Positions 1 to 9,295 of a stretch of 36,190 nt of DNA are shown piece after piece. The first letter of the stretch is position 1. Each line of letters begins with the position of its first letter. The position numbers and the translations under genes were made by a program. Origin of the DNA: a bacterium (GTDB taxonomy: Bacteria > Patescibacteriota > Saccharimonadia > Saccharimonadales > JAUPVS01); contig JAKOXV010000019.1 in assembly GCA_029780855.1 (NCBI GenBank), positions 1 through 36,190 on the forward strand, read 5' to 3'. The notes below the pieces were generated by a model. That model had not been told where the DNA came from. It searched no databases and saw nothing but the letters and a program-made list of their open reading frames with translations.

Positions 1-2
1 TG

Positions 3-3000
3 CCACTACCGCCAACTCCTCCGGCGCCCACCACGCCAAATAAAAACAGTAATAAAGGTTTGGTGATCGCTGTTATCGTTGCGGTGGTGATTGTGGCAAT
101 TATGCTTATTTCCGTGCTCGTGTTCGTAAAGCCGGTCAAAAAATCGTCAGATGCGACTACCTCAACTTCTAGTAGCTCATCTATATCATCTCCGGTGGAC
201 ACAACGTTCACTGGTCTTGTTACCGCCAGCGCTGCTGGTACAGGATTGAGTGTGACTAATAATGCGACTGTCGGGGGAACATTGACAGTGGGTGGACATA
301 TTTATCTAGGAGCGGATGCTTCACTTATTACTTCGACTAATACTGGAACATATACCGACCCATGGACTAGTAATAACACCTATACACGGCCGCTTTACTT
401 GAATAATAATCTAAGCGTTTACAGCGCTGTTATTACGGGAACTTACTACCAAAATAACTATTCCGGAGCCTGGGGAACAAACTTCCGGTGGAGCAGAAGC
501 AGTGCTGATGGTTTTCAACCAGTAGCCGCTATCGGTGGAAATGATACCGACCAATATTTTGGGGTGTACGATGCCCTTGCAAATGTTATGGATATTAAAT
601 TAAGTACAACTGGAAATTCTTATATCGATAGCGGGTATAACTTTGGGATCGGCACGACCACCCCTACGGCGAGGTTGCATGTCCACTCCACAACAGGTAC
701 AACGACTCAGTACATAACAACAGACGATACTCAAAACGCATACCTCTATCTAGGATCGGATTTTGATGGCACAGCGCGGTGGGGCGGCATCGGCTTACGA
801 TACGCCGATGATGGTATAGTACTTGCTCGTAGCGCTGATCTTAGTACTGCAAATCAGCTATTCCTAAAAAATGGTGGAAATGTAGGAATAGGAACCACGA
901 CCCCAATTTATAATCTTGATGTGTCTAATGGCTCTGGCATCGTCGGTCGCTTCTCTGGCCGCGTAATCGGTGGTGACGCCGTTAATACCAACGAGTTTGC
1001 TACCCTCGGACAGATTAACACTACGCTCGGAAGCTACTTTATTCAGGGCGGAAATAGTTTTGGTACAACCGCAACATTAGGAACGAACGACGCATACGAT
1101 CTAAAATTTAGGACTGCAGGAGTAGATCGTCTGCAAGTTTCAGCAGCCGGTGATGTAAATATTTTAACAGGTGGTTTATATGTAGGCGGCACGCAGGTGT
1201 TAACTTCTGGGAGAATCCTACAAAACGTCACGTATCAAGGTGACACTATTGCAAACAGTTACTTGACCGGCTCAGGTGCTTTGACAGTGAATGCCGGCAC
1301 AGGACTAATAGGGGGAGGGTCAGTAGCTTTAGGTGGGAGTACTACCATAAATCTTGCATCCACCGGCACTGGCGCAGCTTTTGTGCAAGGCGGTAATTCC
1401 TTCGGTGCGGATGCGATTTTGGGCACCAATGACTCATATAATTTACAGTTTGAAACCGCTGGAACGACTCGGCTGACGCTTGACACCTCTGGAAACGCCA
1501 CATTAACCGGCGATCTAACTGTCTCGGGCGGAGACATCCAAGGATCTTCATCTGGTCTTACAATCACCGGGGGTACTGCGGCAAGTGCTGGTCTAACGCT
1601 CAGCTCAACATCCAATAGCACCAAAGGATTCATCACTCTGCAAGACCCTGTTAAGCTCGTCACCAACAACCAGGCTATAGACACACTTGCAGTCTTTGAA
1701 TCGCAGGTAGAAATTGGCGGCGGCGCCACGCTAACAGTTAGCAATAGTGGTATCTACAAAGGTGTGGTGTTTGACCCAACGGTAATCTACAGCGTTCCTT
1801 TTGTACTGTCTGGCGGCCGTTCATTCGAGGAATCATCCACTCTGAAGAATCCGAATGGTGTGGCAACGAGCATGCCACACCAAACCGCATTCTATGCCGC
1901 AGCCACTCTTCAAGCTGACGGTGCAGCATTTTCTACTGACCGAACCGCATTTTTGGATCCGGGTTTGTACAATACCATTAATGGCGGGACACTTACCGCC
2001 AACACTCACACTTCATTCGGTGCGGCCTTGTCAGCGGGTAGCGGTGTAACCATAACGGATCGCCGCGGACTGGAAGTCGAGAATGCTACCGGATCAGGTT
2101 CGATTACCACGCAGTACGGTGTGTATGTCGACAACCTTACAAAGGGTACCAACGATTACGGTATCTACGTTGCAGGTGCCGACACCTATGCCCTGTGGGT
2201 TGATTCAGGAGCGGCAAGGCTAGACGGCACGTTAGAGGTGCAGGATAAACTACAGGTTGGCAGCAGTAACGTCGGTACCCTTAGTCAGTGTGGTACGCTG
2301 CTCGGCTACGCTAACTGTACGGCCGGTATTGATAACTACACTACTTCCACTGAAACCGTAAACGGTTCATTCGGTATATATAACAGCCTTGCCTTAACCC
2401 CGTCTTCTACCAATGTCAGTGTCAGCTACGGCATTCAAAATACAGCTTTCTTTGGCGGTAGTCAGAACTTTACCGGAACGGTTGGCGCTGCATACAACCA
2501 GGCATTTGGCCTTACGACAGGTAGTATTACGACGCTGGTCGGCAGCACAAACTCCATAACCGAGTCAACGAGTGGAAGTACGGTAACGAACGGGATCGCT
2601 TCTGACAATCTGGTAACCGTGAACGGAGGCACCATTACCACTGCCTACGGTGTGCGTGTCCAGCCTGCAAGTGGCGCCGGCACCATTACCACTAACTACG
2701 GTATCCTAGTTGATGCCCAAACCAAAGGCACCACTGACTACGGCATTGCAGTCGGTGCAGCCGACACCCAAACCCTCTGGCTGAGCAGCAATGCCAACAA
2801 TACCACCGCTGCAGCCGGTATTGCCTTTGGTTCTTCCCGAGATACCAATCTGTACCGATCAGCTGCTAACACGCTCAAAACAGATGATGCGTTAATGGTA
2901 GTGGGGGGAATCACAAGCCAAGCGGCCCTGACAGTGAGTTCTGGAGGAGCAGCGCTTACCGGAACAACGAGCATCAATACTTCTGGAAGTGCAGCAACTA

Positions 3001-4232
3001 CTATAGGAAATTCAACAAATAATGTTACCCTGAACGGAGGCAACAACTACTTTGGTGGGAATACTGCGGTGCTGTCTGGCAATACGTTCACAGTGCAATC
3101 TGGCTACGCCTCTATTACTGGATTAAGTTCTGGATCGAACACGACACTAACTGTTAATAACCACACGTCCGCCGGAGCAATTTTGAAATTACAAGATGCT
3201 GCCACTGACGTCTTTACGGTAGCGGATGGTGGGGCGGTAACCGCCAAGAACACAGCCAATTCTACTACTGCTTTCCAGGTACAGAATGTCTCTGGAACGA
3301 CCCTATTGAATGTGGATACAACAAACGGTCGAGTAGGGATTGGCACGACTTCGCCGTCGTATGTGTTTCACGCAAATGATAGCAGTAGTGACACACCAGC
3401 AGCATTTACAGGAGCGAGCGGGACATGTGTGGTTGATACTACGGGGGGTGGCTGGACTTGTGTGTCTGACCAGCGGCTAAAGACCAATATTACGGCAATA
3501 AGTACCACAGATGCACTGAGTAAAATTAACCATTTGGAGGGTGTGACATTTAACTGGCTGACAAATCCAAATGGTCAGCAGGTGGATGGATTTATAGCGC
3601 AGGCGGTACAGCAAGTTCTGCCCGAACTCGTAACCACAAACGCCGATGGCAACCTTACGCTAAACAAGATAGGTATTTTGCCGTATGCGGTTGCAGCTAT
3701 TCAAGAGCAGCAAAAACAGATTAATAATCTCCAGCAGAGCATTGCGAATGCAGTCACTACAGGCAGCAACGCATCATTTGCCGGCTTGAACGTATCGGGA
3801 GCAACAACTCTGACGTCCTTAACGGTTACCGGAAATGCTACCCTTGCTTCAATAACAGTAAACGGTTCAGCAACATTCAACGGAACTCTAGCGGTAAATG
3901 GCCACATTATCACAGGAAATGCTAGTGGTTCTACGGTGGCCGTACTTGGTGCTAATACCGGCACGAACGGGGTCGTAGACATTACCGGCAATGACACATC
4001 AGGAAAAATCGTAATAACCACGGGAGCAAATGTTACACCTGGCGAACTTGCCAAGGTAACCTTTGCCAAAGTATACGGCAAGGCTCCGAATGTATTACTG
4101 ACTCCTGCAAATGCAGACAGTGCGAGCGCTCAGTACTACGTTGGCACTTCTGACACGAGCACGTTTACGGTTAGTGCAAACGCGCCAACTGCGGCTAAGA
4201 CATACGTTTTCTACTATCAAATCATGCAGTAA
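3..4232 (+). CDS. Large membrane-anchored, beta-rich repetitive surface protein with internal S74 (intramolecular chaperone/auto-processing) domain; 5' end lies outside the window
   Basis: ORF track starts at a TTG (60), but the frame is open to the window start and encodes PLPPTPPAPTTPNKNSNKG before the TM segment LVIAVIVAVVIVAIMLISVLVF. Repeats of GNVGIGTTTP type; SDQRLKTNI motif at 3465-3491 followed by an S74-like domain and coiled coil QEQQKQINNLQQ. Confidence 0.85.
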   Translation, partial: PLPPTPPAPTTPNKNSNKGLVIAVIVAVVIVAIMLISVLVFVKPVKKSSDATTSTSSSSSISSPVDTTFTGLVTASAAGTGLSVTNNATVGGTLTVGGHIYLGADASLITSTNTGTYTDPWTSNNTYTRPLYLNNNLSVYSAVITGTYYQNNYSGAWGTNFRWSRSSADGFQPVAAIGGNDTDQYFGVYDALANVMDIKLSTTGNSYIDSGYNFGIGTTTPTARLHVHSTTGTTTQYITTDDTQNAYLYLGSDFDGTARWGGIGLRYADDGIVLARSADLSTANQLFLKNGGNVGIGTTTPIYNLDVSNGSGIVGRFSGRVIGGDAVNTNEFATLGQINTTLGSYFIQGGNSFGTTATLGTNDAYDLKFRTAGVDRLQVSAAGDVNILTGGLYVGGTQVLTSGRILQNVTYQGDTIANSYLTGSGALTVNAGTGLIGGGSVALGGSTTINLASTGTGAAFVQGGNSFGADAILGTNDSYNLQFETAGTTRLTLDTSGNATLTGDLTVSGGDIQGSSSGLTITGGTAASAGLTLSSTSNSTKGFITLQDPVKLVTNNQAIDTLAVFESQVEIGGGATLTVSNSGIYKGVVFDPTVIYSVPFVLSGGRSFEESSTLKNPNGVATSMPHQTAFYAAATLQADGAAFSTDRTAFLDPGLYNTINGGTLTANTHTSFGAALSAGSGVTITDRRGLEVENATGSGSITTQYGVYVDNLTKGTNDYGIYVAGADTYALWVDSGAARLDGTLEVQDKLQVGSSNVGTLSQCGTLLGYANCTAGIDNYTTSTETVNGSFGIYNSLALTPSSTNVSVSYGIQNTAFFGGSQNFTGTVGAAYNQAFGLTTGSITTLVGSTNSITESTSGSTVTNGIASDNLVTVNGGTITTAYGVRVQPASGAGTITTNYGILVDAQTKGTTDYGIAVGAADTQTLWLSSNANNTTAAAGIAFGSSRDTNLYRSAANTLKTDDALMVVGGITSQAALTVSSGGAALTGTTSINTSGSAATTIGNSTNNVTLNGGNNYFGGNTAVLSGNTFTVQSGYASITGLSSGSNTTLTVNNHTSAGAILKLQDAATDVFTVADGGAVTAKNTANSTTAFQVQNVSGTTLLNVDTTNGRVGIGTTSPSYVFHANDSSSDTPAAFTGASGTCVVDTTGGGWTCVSDQRLKTNITAISTTDALSKINHLEGVTFNWLTNPNGQQVDGFIAQAVQQVLPELVTTNADGNLTLNKIGILPYAVAAIQEQQKQINNLQQSIANAVTTGSNASFAGLNVSGATTLTSLTVTGNATLASITVNGSATFNGTLAVNGHIITGNASGSTVAVLGANTGTNGVVDITGNDTSGKIVITTGANVTPGELAKVTFAKVYGKAPNVLLTPANADSASAQYYVGTSDTSTFTVSANAPTAAKTYVFYYQIMQ

Positions 4233-4360
4233 AGCATAACTAGTATTATCCGGCTAGTTACCTCTGTTGAGTAGGTGGGAATAGGGCGAAGGACTAGTTT
4301 ACTCTTATGGTAAATAATGGTAGGATTAACATTAGTAGAGAAGAGGGTTAGACAACAAAA

Positions 4361-5119
4361 ATGGCACATACCATTGCAGTTCTGAATCAAAAAGGTGGGG
4401 TAGGCAAAACAACTACTGCCATCAATGTCGCCGCGTATCTGGCGAAGAGCGGTAAGTCTGTTTTGTTAGTAGATCTTGATCCACAAGGAAATGCTACAAG
4501 TGGTCTTGGCATAGATAAAAATGCAGCAGAAAACGGAACATATGCGGTACTGCTCGGGAATCAACATTTTGCGACGTTGGTTTTAGAAACACAAGTTAGT
4601 AACTTATACGTCCTACCGACCAATGCAAATTTGGCTGCCGCCGAAGTAGAGCTTGTTTCTGAGCTCGAACGAGAAAAAGCGTTACAGAGAGGACTGGCTA
4701 ATGCGGATTACGATTTTGTGATCATTGACTGTCCGCCATCGCTCGGTTTATTAACGGTAAACGCATTAACCGCTGCTGATAAAGTTTTAATTCCAGTCCA
4801 AGCGGAATACTATGCACTCGAAGGTTTGGGACAGTTGCTAAATGTAGTGCAGCGAGTAAAGCAAAGTTTGAATCCACGTTTGGAAATACTGGGAGTTGTT
4901 ATGACGATGTATGACTCACGAACCAGTTTATCCGACCAAGTACTGGATGAAGTCAAAAAGCACTTTACGAACAAAGTTTTTAAAACCGTTGTTCCCAGAA
5001 ATGTACGGCTTGCCGAAGCGCCGAGCTATGGTAAGCCGATATCCGATCATGACAAGTGGTCAAAAGGCGCAAGGGCATACAAAGCCCTAACTAAAGAAAT
5101 TCAAGAAAGATTAAAATAA
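4361..5119 (+). CDS. parA: ParA/Soj family chromosome partitioning ATPase
   Basis: Deviant Walker A NQKGGVGKTTTAINVA; VLLVDLDPQGNATSGLG; followed by parB. Confidence 0.95.
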   Translation: MAHTIAVLNQKGGVGKTTTAINVAAYLAKSGKSVLLVDLDPQGNATSGLGIDKNAAENGTYAVLLGNQHFATLVLETQVSNLYVLPTNANLAAAEVELVSELEREKALQRGLANADYDFVIIDCPPSLGLLTVNALTAADKVLIPVQAEYYALEGLGQLLNVVQRVKQSLNPRLEILGVVMTMYDSRTSLSDQVLDEVKKHFTNKVFKTVVPRNVRLAEAPSYGKPISDHDKWSKGARAYKALTKEIQERLK

Positions 5120-5135
5120 CAGGAAAGTAACCACT

Positions 5136-6017
5136 ATGGCAACAAAAAAACCAACCAAAGGATTAGGCCGAGGATTTGATACATTAATCCCGCAAAACTT
5201 TGACTCATCTCTGTTAGAAGATGAGAAAGACCGAGTACAAAAATTACTCATTTCTGATATTCTGCCGAACAAATCGCAGCCGCGTACTGAATTTGATGAA
5301 GCAGCGCTACATGAGCTGTCGCTATCAATAAAACAGCACGGTGTACTGCAGCCAGTAGTAGTCCGGACAATTGAGGACGGAAAGTTTGGGATTGTTGCCG
5401 GTGAACGGCGTTGGCGAGCAGCTCAAAAAGCCGGACTTACGCATATACCAGCAATTATTAGAACCATGGAGGAACTGGAGCAGCTTGAAATTGCTCTGGT
5501 TGAAAACGTCCAGCGCGTAGATTTATCGCCACTTGAACAGGCTGTGTCGATTCAGCGCCTTCACGACCAATTCAGTATTGCCTATGAAGAAATCGCTAAA
5601 CGCCTGGGTAAAGCCAATGTGACCATTCAGAATACGGTACGTTTGCTTAATTTGCCGGACGATGCGCGCGCAGCCTTGCAAGCTGGAACAATTACGGAAG
5701 GTCACGCTCGGGCCATACTTTCTCTAAAAGACCATCCTGAGAAACAGACTGAACTACTAAACTTTATTATTAAGAATCACTGGTCTGTTCGCCAGGCTGA
5801 GCAGTTTGCTACCGCCACAAAAAAAGGCGCAAAGAGTACTAAGAAAGCTCAACAGCAGTTGGAGAAAACTACTCCTGAAACAGAAAAGCTGAGCAAAAAA
5901 CTACACACACCTGTAACTATCCGTAGAACTGCAAATGGCGGAAAATTAGAAATAGCATTTAAAACAAACACAGAGCTGAACAGGCTCATACGCAAGCTTT
6001 CTAAGGTCGCAAAATAA
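5136..6017 (+). CDS. parB: ParB/Spo0J family partition protein
   Basis: KGLGRGFDTLIP N-terminus, GERRWRAAQKAGL, ENVQRVDLSPLEQA motif, HTH region; downstream of parA. Confidence 0.95.
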   Translation: MATKKPTKGLGRGFDTLIPQNFDSSLLEDEKDRVQKLLISDILPNKSQPRTEFDEAALHELSLSIKQHGVLQPVVVRTIEDGKFGIVAGERRWRAAQKAGLTHIPAIIRTMEELEQLEIALVENVQRVDLSPLEQAVSIQRLHDQFSIAYEEIAKRLGKANVTIQNTVRLLNLPDDARAALQAGTITEGHARAILSLKDHPEKQTELLNFIIKNHWSVRQAEQFATATKKGAKSTKKAQQQLEKTTPETEKLSKKLHTPVTIRRTANGGKLEIAFKTNTELNRLIRKLSKVAK

Positions 6018-6022
6018 TTAAG

Positions 6023-6652
6023 CTAGTAAACTTTTGTTTTGCTAAAAGGATAGATCCGTAAGCCAAGCTTGCCGACTATATCTTTAGCCGGTACAGTACC
6101 GAAATACCGTGAATCGAGTGAATTGGTACGATTATCGCCCAGTACGAATATTTCGTTATTAGGAACTGTGATATCGACAGTACCTGGTGTGTTCTCAATA
6201 ACTGAGCCGTACGGTAATGTCTTGTCTGGATTAAAGCCATCAGGGTGTTGCTGGTTGTAAACCGTAACAACGTCATCTTTAACTACGACGCGATCTCCTG
6301 GTAGGCCAATCACGCGTTTTATGAGCTGCTTATCCGTACCGTCTTCATAATTTGTTGCACCGTGGCGATTGAAAATTATGATATCACCGCGGTTTGGAAT
6401 ATATGCTTTGTTCGTAATTTTGGCCCATGTACGCGGCAGTTTCAATACTATAAGACGGTCGTGATTGAACAGAGTAGTTTGCATGCTTGGGCCGTCAACT
6501 TCGTACGATTGAAACACGAATAGAACTAACATCCAGGCGATTAGGGGCGCTAGTGCGAGTAGTAGAATTGTAGAGAGTACGCTTTTCAGGCCGTCATGAC
6601 TACTTGAGTTCATGTGGCCAGTAGGCGATTCATGTTCGGGTTGTTCATTCAT
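6023..6652 (-). CDS. lepB: Signal peptidase I
   Basis: N-terminal TM, catalytic Ser in VDGPSMQTTL, Lys in QLIKRVIGLPGD, C-terminal FVLGDNRTNSLDSRYFG box; ATG at 6652 preferred over the track's TTG at 6658. Confidence 0.93.
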   Translation of the reverse strand: MNEQPEHESPTGHMNSSSHDGLKSVLSTILLLALAPLIAWMLVLFVFQSYEVDGPSMQTTLFNHDRLIVLKLPRTWAKITNKAYIPNRGDIIIFNRHGATNYEDGTDKQLIKRVIGLPGDRVVVKDDVVTVYNQQHPDGFNPDKTLPYGSVIENTPGTVDITVPNNEIFVLGDNRTNSLDSRYFGTVPAKDIVGKLGLRIYPFSKTKVY

Positions 6653-6782
6653 ACTCAAATCCTCACTATACGCTAAAAATTCTGCTTATGCCATAGAAAT
6701 AGCCGCCATTAGTACGCTATCTACAGGTGTTTCTCAGACTATATAGGTAGAACTATTTGGCGGAAAAACCATACCGCAAATG

Positions 6783-6811
6783 TTTACGTGAAGCGCAATC
6801 AACGATATACT
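6783..6811 (+). promoter_or_regulatory. Putative sigma70-like promoter for the LCP gene
   Basis: TTTACG (6783-6788), 17 bp spacer, TATACT (6806-6811), 14 nt before ATG 6826. Confidence 0.5.
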
Positions 6812-6825
6812 GGAATCCACGCATT

Positions 6826-8520
6826 ATGGATAATTTTAGAAGACCAAAGCGCCCGGCAAAGGGTGTATCAATAGACGGAGTTATGAGTGGGCGTAAGCGG
6901 TCTTCTACGATCACCCCCCATGCTAATCGTGTAGATTTCCGACGACGGGAAAACTTTTCTAGAGAAGCAAACCAGACGATTGGGGATTTTAGTAAACAAG
7001 ATGGGTTTCACCCTGCAAGTAAGACAGTTCTTTCTGCAAGTTCTGCTGGAGAAGGAAGTGTCGCTATACCCGCCCAGAACCCGCCTTTTGGTAGGCGAGG
7101 ATCGGTTGTAGACACGCCAAAGCCCAAAAAACGCCGATTATTTGGACGTAAAAAGGACAAAAAGGACAAGAAACCTCGGTCACTACGCTATAAAATTACG
7201 AAGCGAATACTCATTGCTCTACTAATTTTGAGCCTTCTCATTGGTGGATTTTTGGGGTGGAAGTTTGTTCGTAATACCGGCAAAGTTTTCCAGGGGAATG
7301 TTTTTGGGCTGTTTAATTCTACGAAACTGAAGGGTGAGGATCGTGGCCGTGTAAATATATTGCTAGTCGGTACCTCGGAAGATGATCCGGGTCACAGTGG
7401 CGCTTCACTTACCGATTCGATCATGATAATCAGCATTGATACGGTCAATCATAATGCATTCATGATGAGTGTTCCACGTGACCTCTGGGTAAACTATGAA
7501 ACAACCGACTGCTCACTTGGGTATCAAGGAAAAATAAATGCAGTGTATGAGTGTGGTGAAGAGATTAAGTTCCGTGAAAACGGATATCCTGATGGTGGAA
7601 TTGGTCTCTTACAGAAGGTAATTCATGAAAATCTCGGAATTGATTTCAATTACTATTCCAAGATTAACTACACGGCGTTCAGAGATGCAGTAAATGCCGT
7701 AGGTGGTATAGATGTCACCATAAAGACAGATGACCAGCGTGGTTTGTATGACGGAAACATCGGTAAAGAGGATGGGGGCCCGCTCAAACTTAGTAACGGG
7801 GTGCATCATCTTGATGGTCAAACCGCCCTCAATCTTGCGCGAGCACGGTGTGACACGGTCTGTTATGGAATAACAAAGGGTGATTTTGATCGAACCGAAC
7901 ACCAGAGAGAAATGCTGTTGGCTCTGAAGGATAAAGCACTATCACTGGGCGTTCTGAGTAATCCAGCAAAGATTGCTAGCCTCATGGATGCGGTTGGTAA
8001 TAATGTTAAAACCGATTTCCAGACGAATGAAATCAGGAGATTGTACGAAATTGGCAAAGAGATACCAAACCAAAACATTAAATCGATCGGTTTGGCAGAT
8101 GAAAATGTTCATATGGTAACAACTGGCATGATTGGAAATCAAAGCGTGGTCATACCTTCTGCTGGCAAAACAGATTTCTCGGATATCCAGCTGTATATTA
8201 AGCGACTCATAAGTAATGATCCGGTTGTTCGGGAGGGAGCTTCAGTAGTTGTATTGAACGGTAGTGGAGTAGACGGGTTGGCGACCAAAACAGGGAAGCA
8301 GCTTACAAGTGCCGGCATTGATGTTAAGACCGTTTCTAATACATCAAGCCGTGCCCAAACTACAGTAATTGCCCTCAGTAGCCAAAAGACAGCCACAAAC
8401 AATTACCTAAACAAAACCTTTAATGTAACCAGCACCACCGACACGAGCACTTTTGCGCAAGCCAAGAATTATAACGTAGACTTTGTTATAATACTGGGAC
8501 AGAATGAGGCGAATAACTAA
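6826..8520 (+). CDS. LytR-CpsA-Psr (LCP) family cell-envelope protein with C-terminal LytR_C domain
   Basis: TM segment, LVGTSEDDPGHSGASLTDSIMIISID, MMSVPRDLWV, LNLARARC; start placed at ATG 6826 because a TTTACG-N17-TATACT promoter lies at 6783-6811, downstream of the track's TTG start (6757). Confidence 0.9.
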   Translation: MDNFRRPKRPAKGVSIDGVMSGRKRSSTITPHANRVDFRRRENFSREANQTIGDFSKQDGFHPASKTVLSASSAGEGSVAIPAQNPPFGRRGSVVDTPKPKKRRLFGRKKDKKDKKPRSLRYKITKRILIALLILSLLIGGFLGWKFVRNTGKVFQGNVFGLFNSTKLKGEDRGRVNILLVGTSEDDPGHSGASLTDSIMIISIDTVNHNAFMMSVPRDLWVNYETTDCSLGYQGKINAVYECGEEIKFRENGYPDGGIGLLQKVIHENLGIDFNYYSKINYTAFRDAVNAVGGIDVTIKTDDQRGLYDGNIGKEDGGPLKLSNGVHHLDGQTALNLARARCDTVCYGITKGDFDRTEHQREMLLALKDKALSLGVLSNPAKIASLMDAVGNNVKTDFQTNEIRRLYEIGKEIPNQNIKSIGLADENVHMVTTGMIGNQSVVIPSAGKTDFSDIQLYIKRLISNDPVVREGASVVVLNGSGVDGLATKTGKQLTSAGIDVKTVSNTSSRAQTTVIALSSQKTATNNYLNKTFNVTSTTDTSTFAQAKNYNVDFVIILGQNEANN

Positions 8521-9262
8521 CAAGATAAAGCCCAAGAAGGGCTTAGCCAATGTCGTTCACTTAGTACTGACATTCCTTTTACCTATTTTGGTGTTCGTTA
8601 TGGTGCGCATAAACTTTGCGCAGATGGCACTAGTGTTGATACTAGTGAGTAAGTGGCGCATGTTTGCGGTTAAGCCAAGGCATTGGCCGGCAAACATACG
8701 AGCGAATGCTATCGATATTATCGTGGGGGTTTCCTTCCTCGTATTTATGGTACAGAGCGGATCTCAGTTCATGCAGCTAATTTGGGCGGTGCTGTACGGT
8801 GTATGGCTACTGTTAATTAAGCCGAATTCGTCGGTACTAGCGGTGGCTACCCAGGCATTAATTGGGCAATTTGTTGGCTTAACGGCACTGTTTCTACGGT
8901 TTGGTGATGCATCTACCATTTATCTTGTAGCTGCGGCGTGGTGGATATGTTATTTGGCAGCACGACACTTTTTTGCGAGTTTTGATGAGCCACTTACTCG
9001 GTTTTTGTCGTACCTATGGGGCTATTTTGGTGCGGCAATGGTATGGATTTTGTCGCACTGGCTGCTGTTTTATCCAAGCACCGGAGCGATTGCTCAACCG
9101 ACCTTAATGATCTCGGTTATTAGTTTTGGGCTCGGTACGCTGTACTACCTGGATGAAACCGATCGACTCTCGGTATTTTACCGGCGGCAGATTTTATTTA
9201 TTATGTCGGCTATTATTGTAATTCTCATTGTGCTCTCAGACTGGGGTGATAAAACTATATAG
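8504..9262 (+). CDS. Polytopic membrane protein, unknown function
   Basis: ORF overlapping LCP stop by 17 bp; multiple hydrophobic segments. Confidence 0.75.
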   Translation: MRRITNKIKPKKGLANVVHLVLTFLLPILVFVMVRINFAQMALVLILVSKWRMFAVKPRHWPANIRANAIDIIVGVSFLVFMVQSGSQFMQLIWAVLYGVWLLLIKPNSSVLAVATQALIGQFVGLTALFLRFGDASTIYLVAAAWWICYLAARHFFASFDEPLTRFLSYLWGYFGAAMVWILSHWLLFYPSTGAIAQPTLMISVISFGLGTLYYLDETDRLSVFYRRQILFIMSAIIVILIVLSDWGDKTI

Positions 9263-9295
9263 TATAACGCTAGGCACTAACAGCTAGGAGGATAT

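Noticed and set aside
1259-1744. 161-aa minus-strand ORF
   Set aside because: Shadow of the repetitive Thr/Gly/Ser-rich surface protein.
3363-3378. parS-like TGTTTCACGCAAATGA near parAB
   Set aside because: Only 12/16 match to TGTTTCACGTGAAACA, right half-site poor, inside a coding region; no second site seen.
3-4232. Possible prophage, because of the S74 and phage-fibre-like repeats
   Set aside because: No other phage genes; the N-terminal TM anchor and flanking parAB/housekeeping genes argue for a cellular surface protein.
4237-4260. TAACTAG/CTAGTTA hairpin after the surface protein gene
   Set aside because: AT-rich 7-bp stem with no T-tract; too weak to call a terminator.
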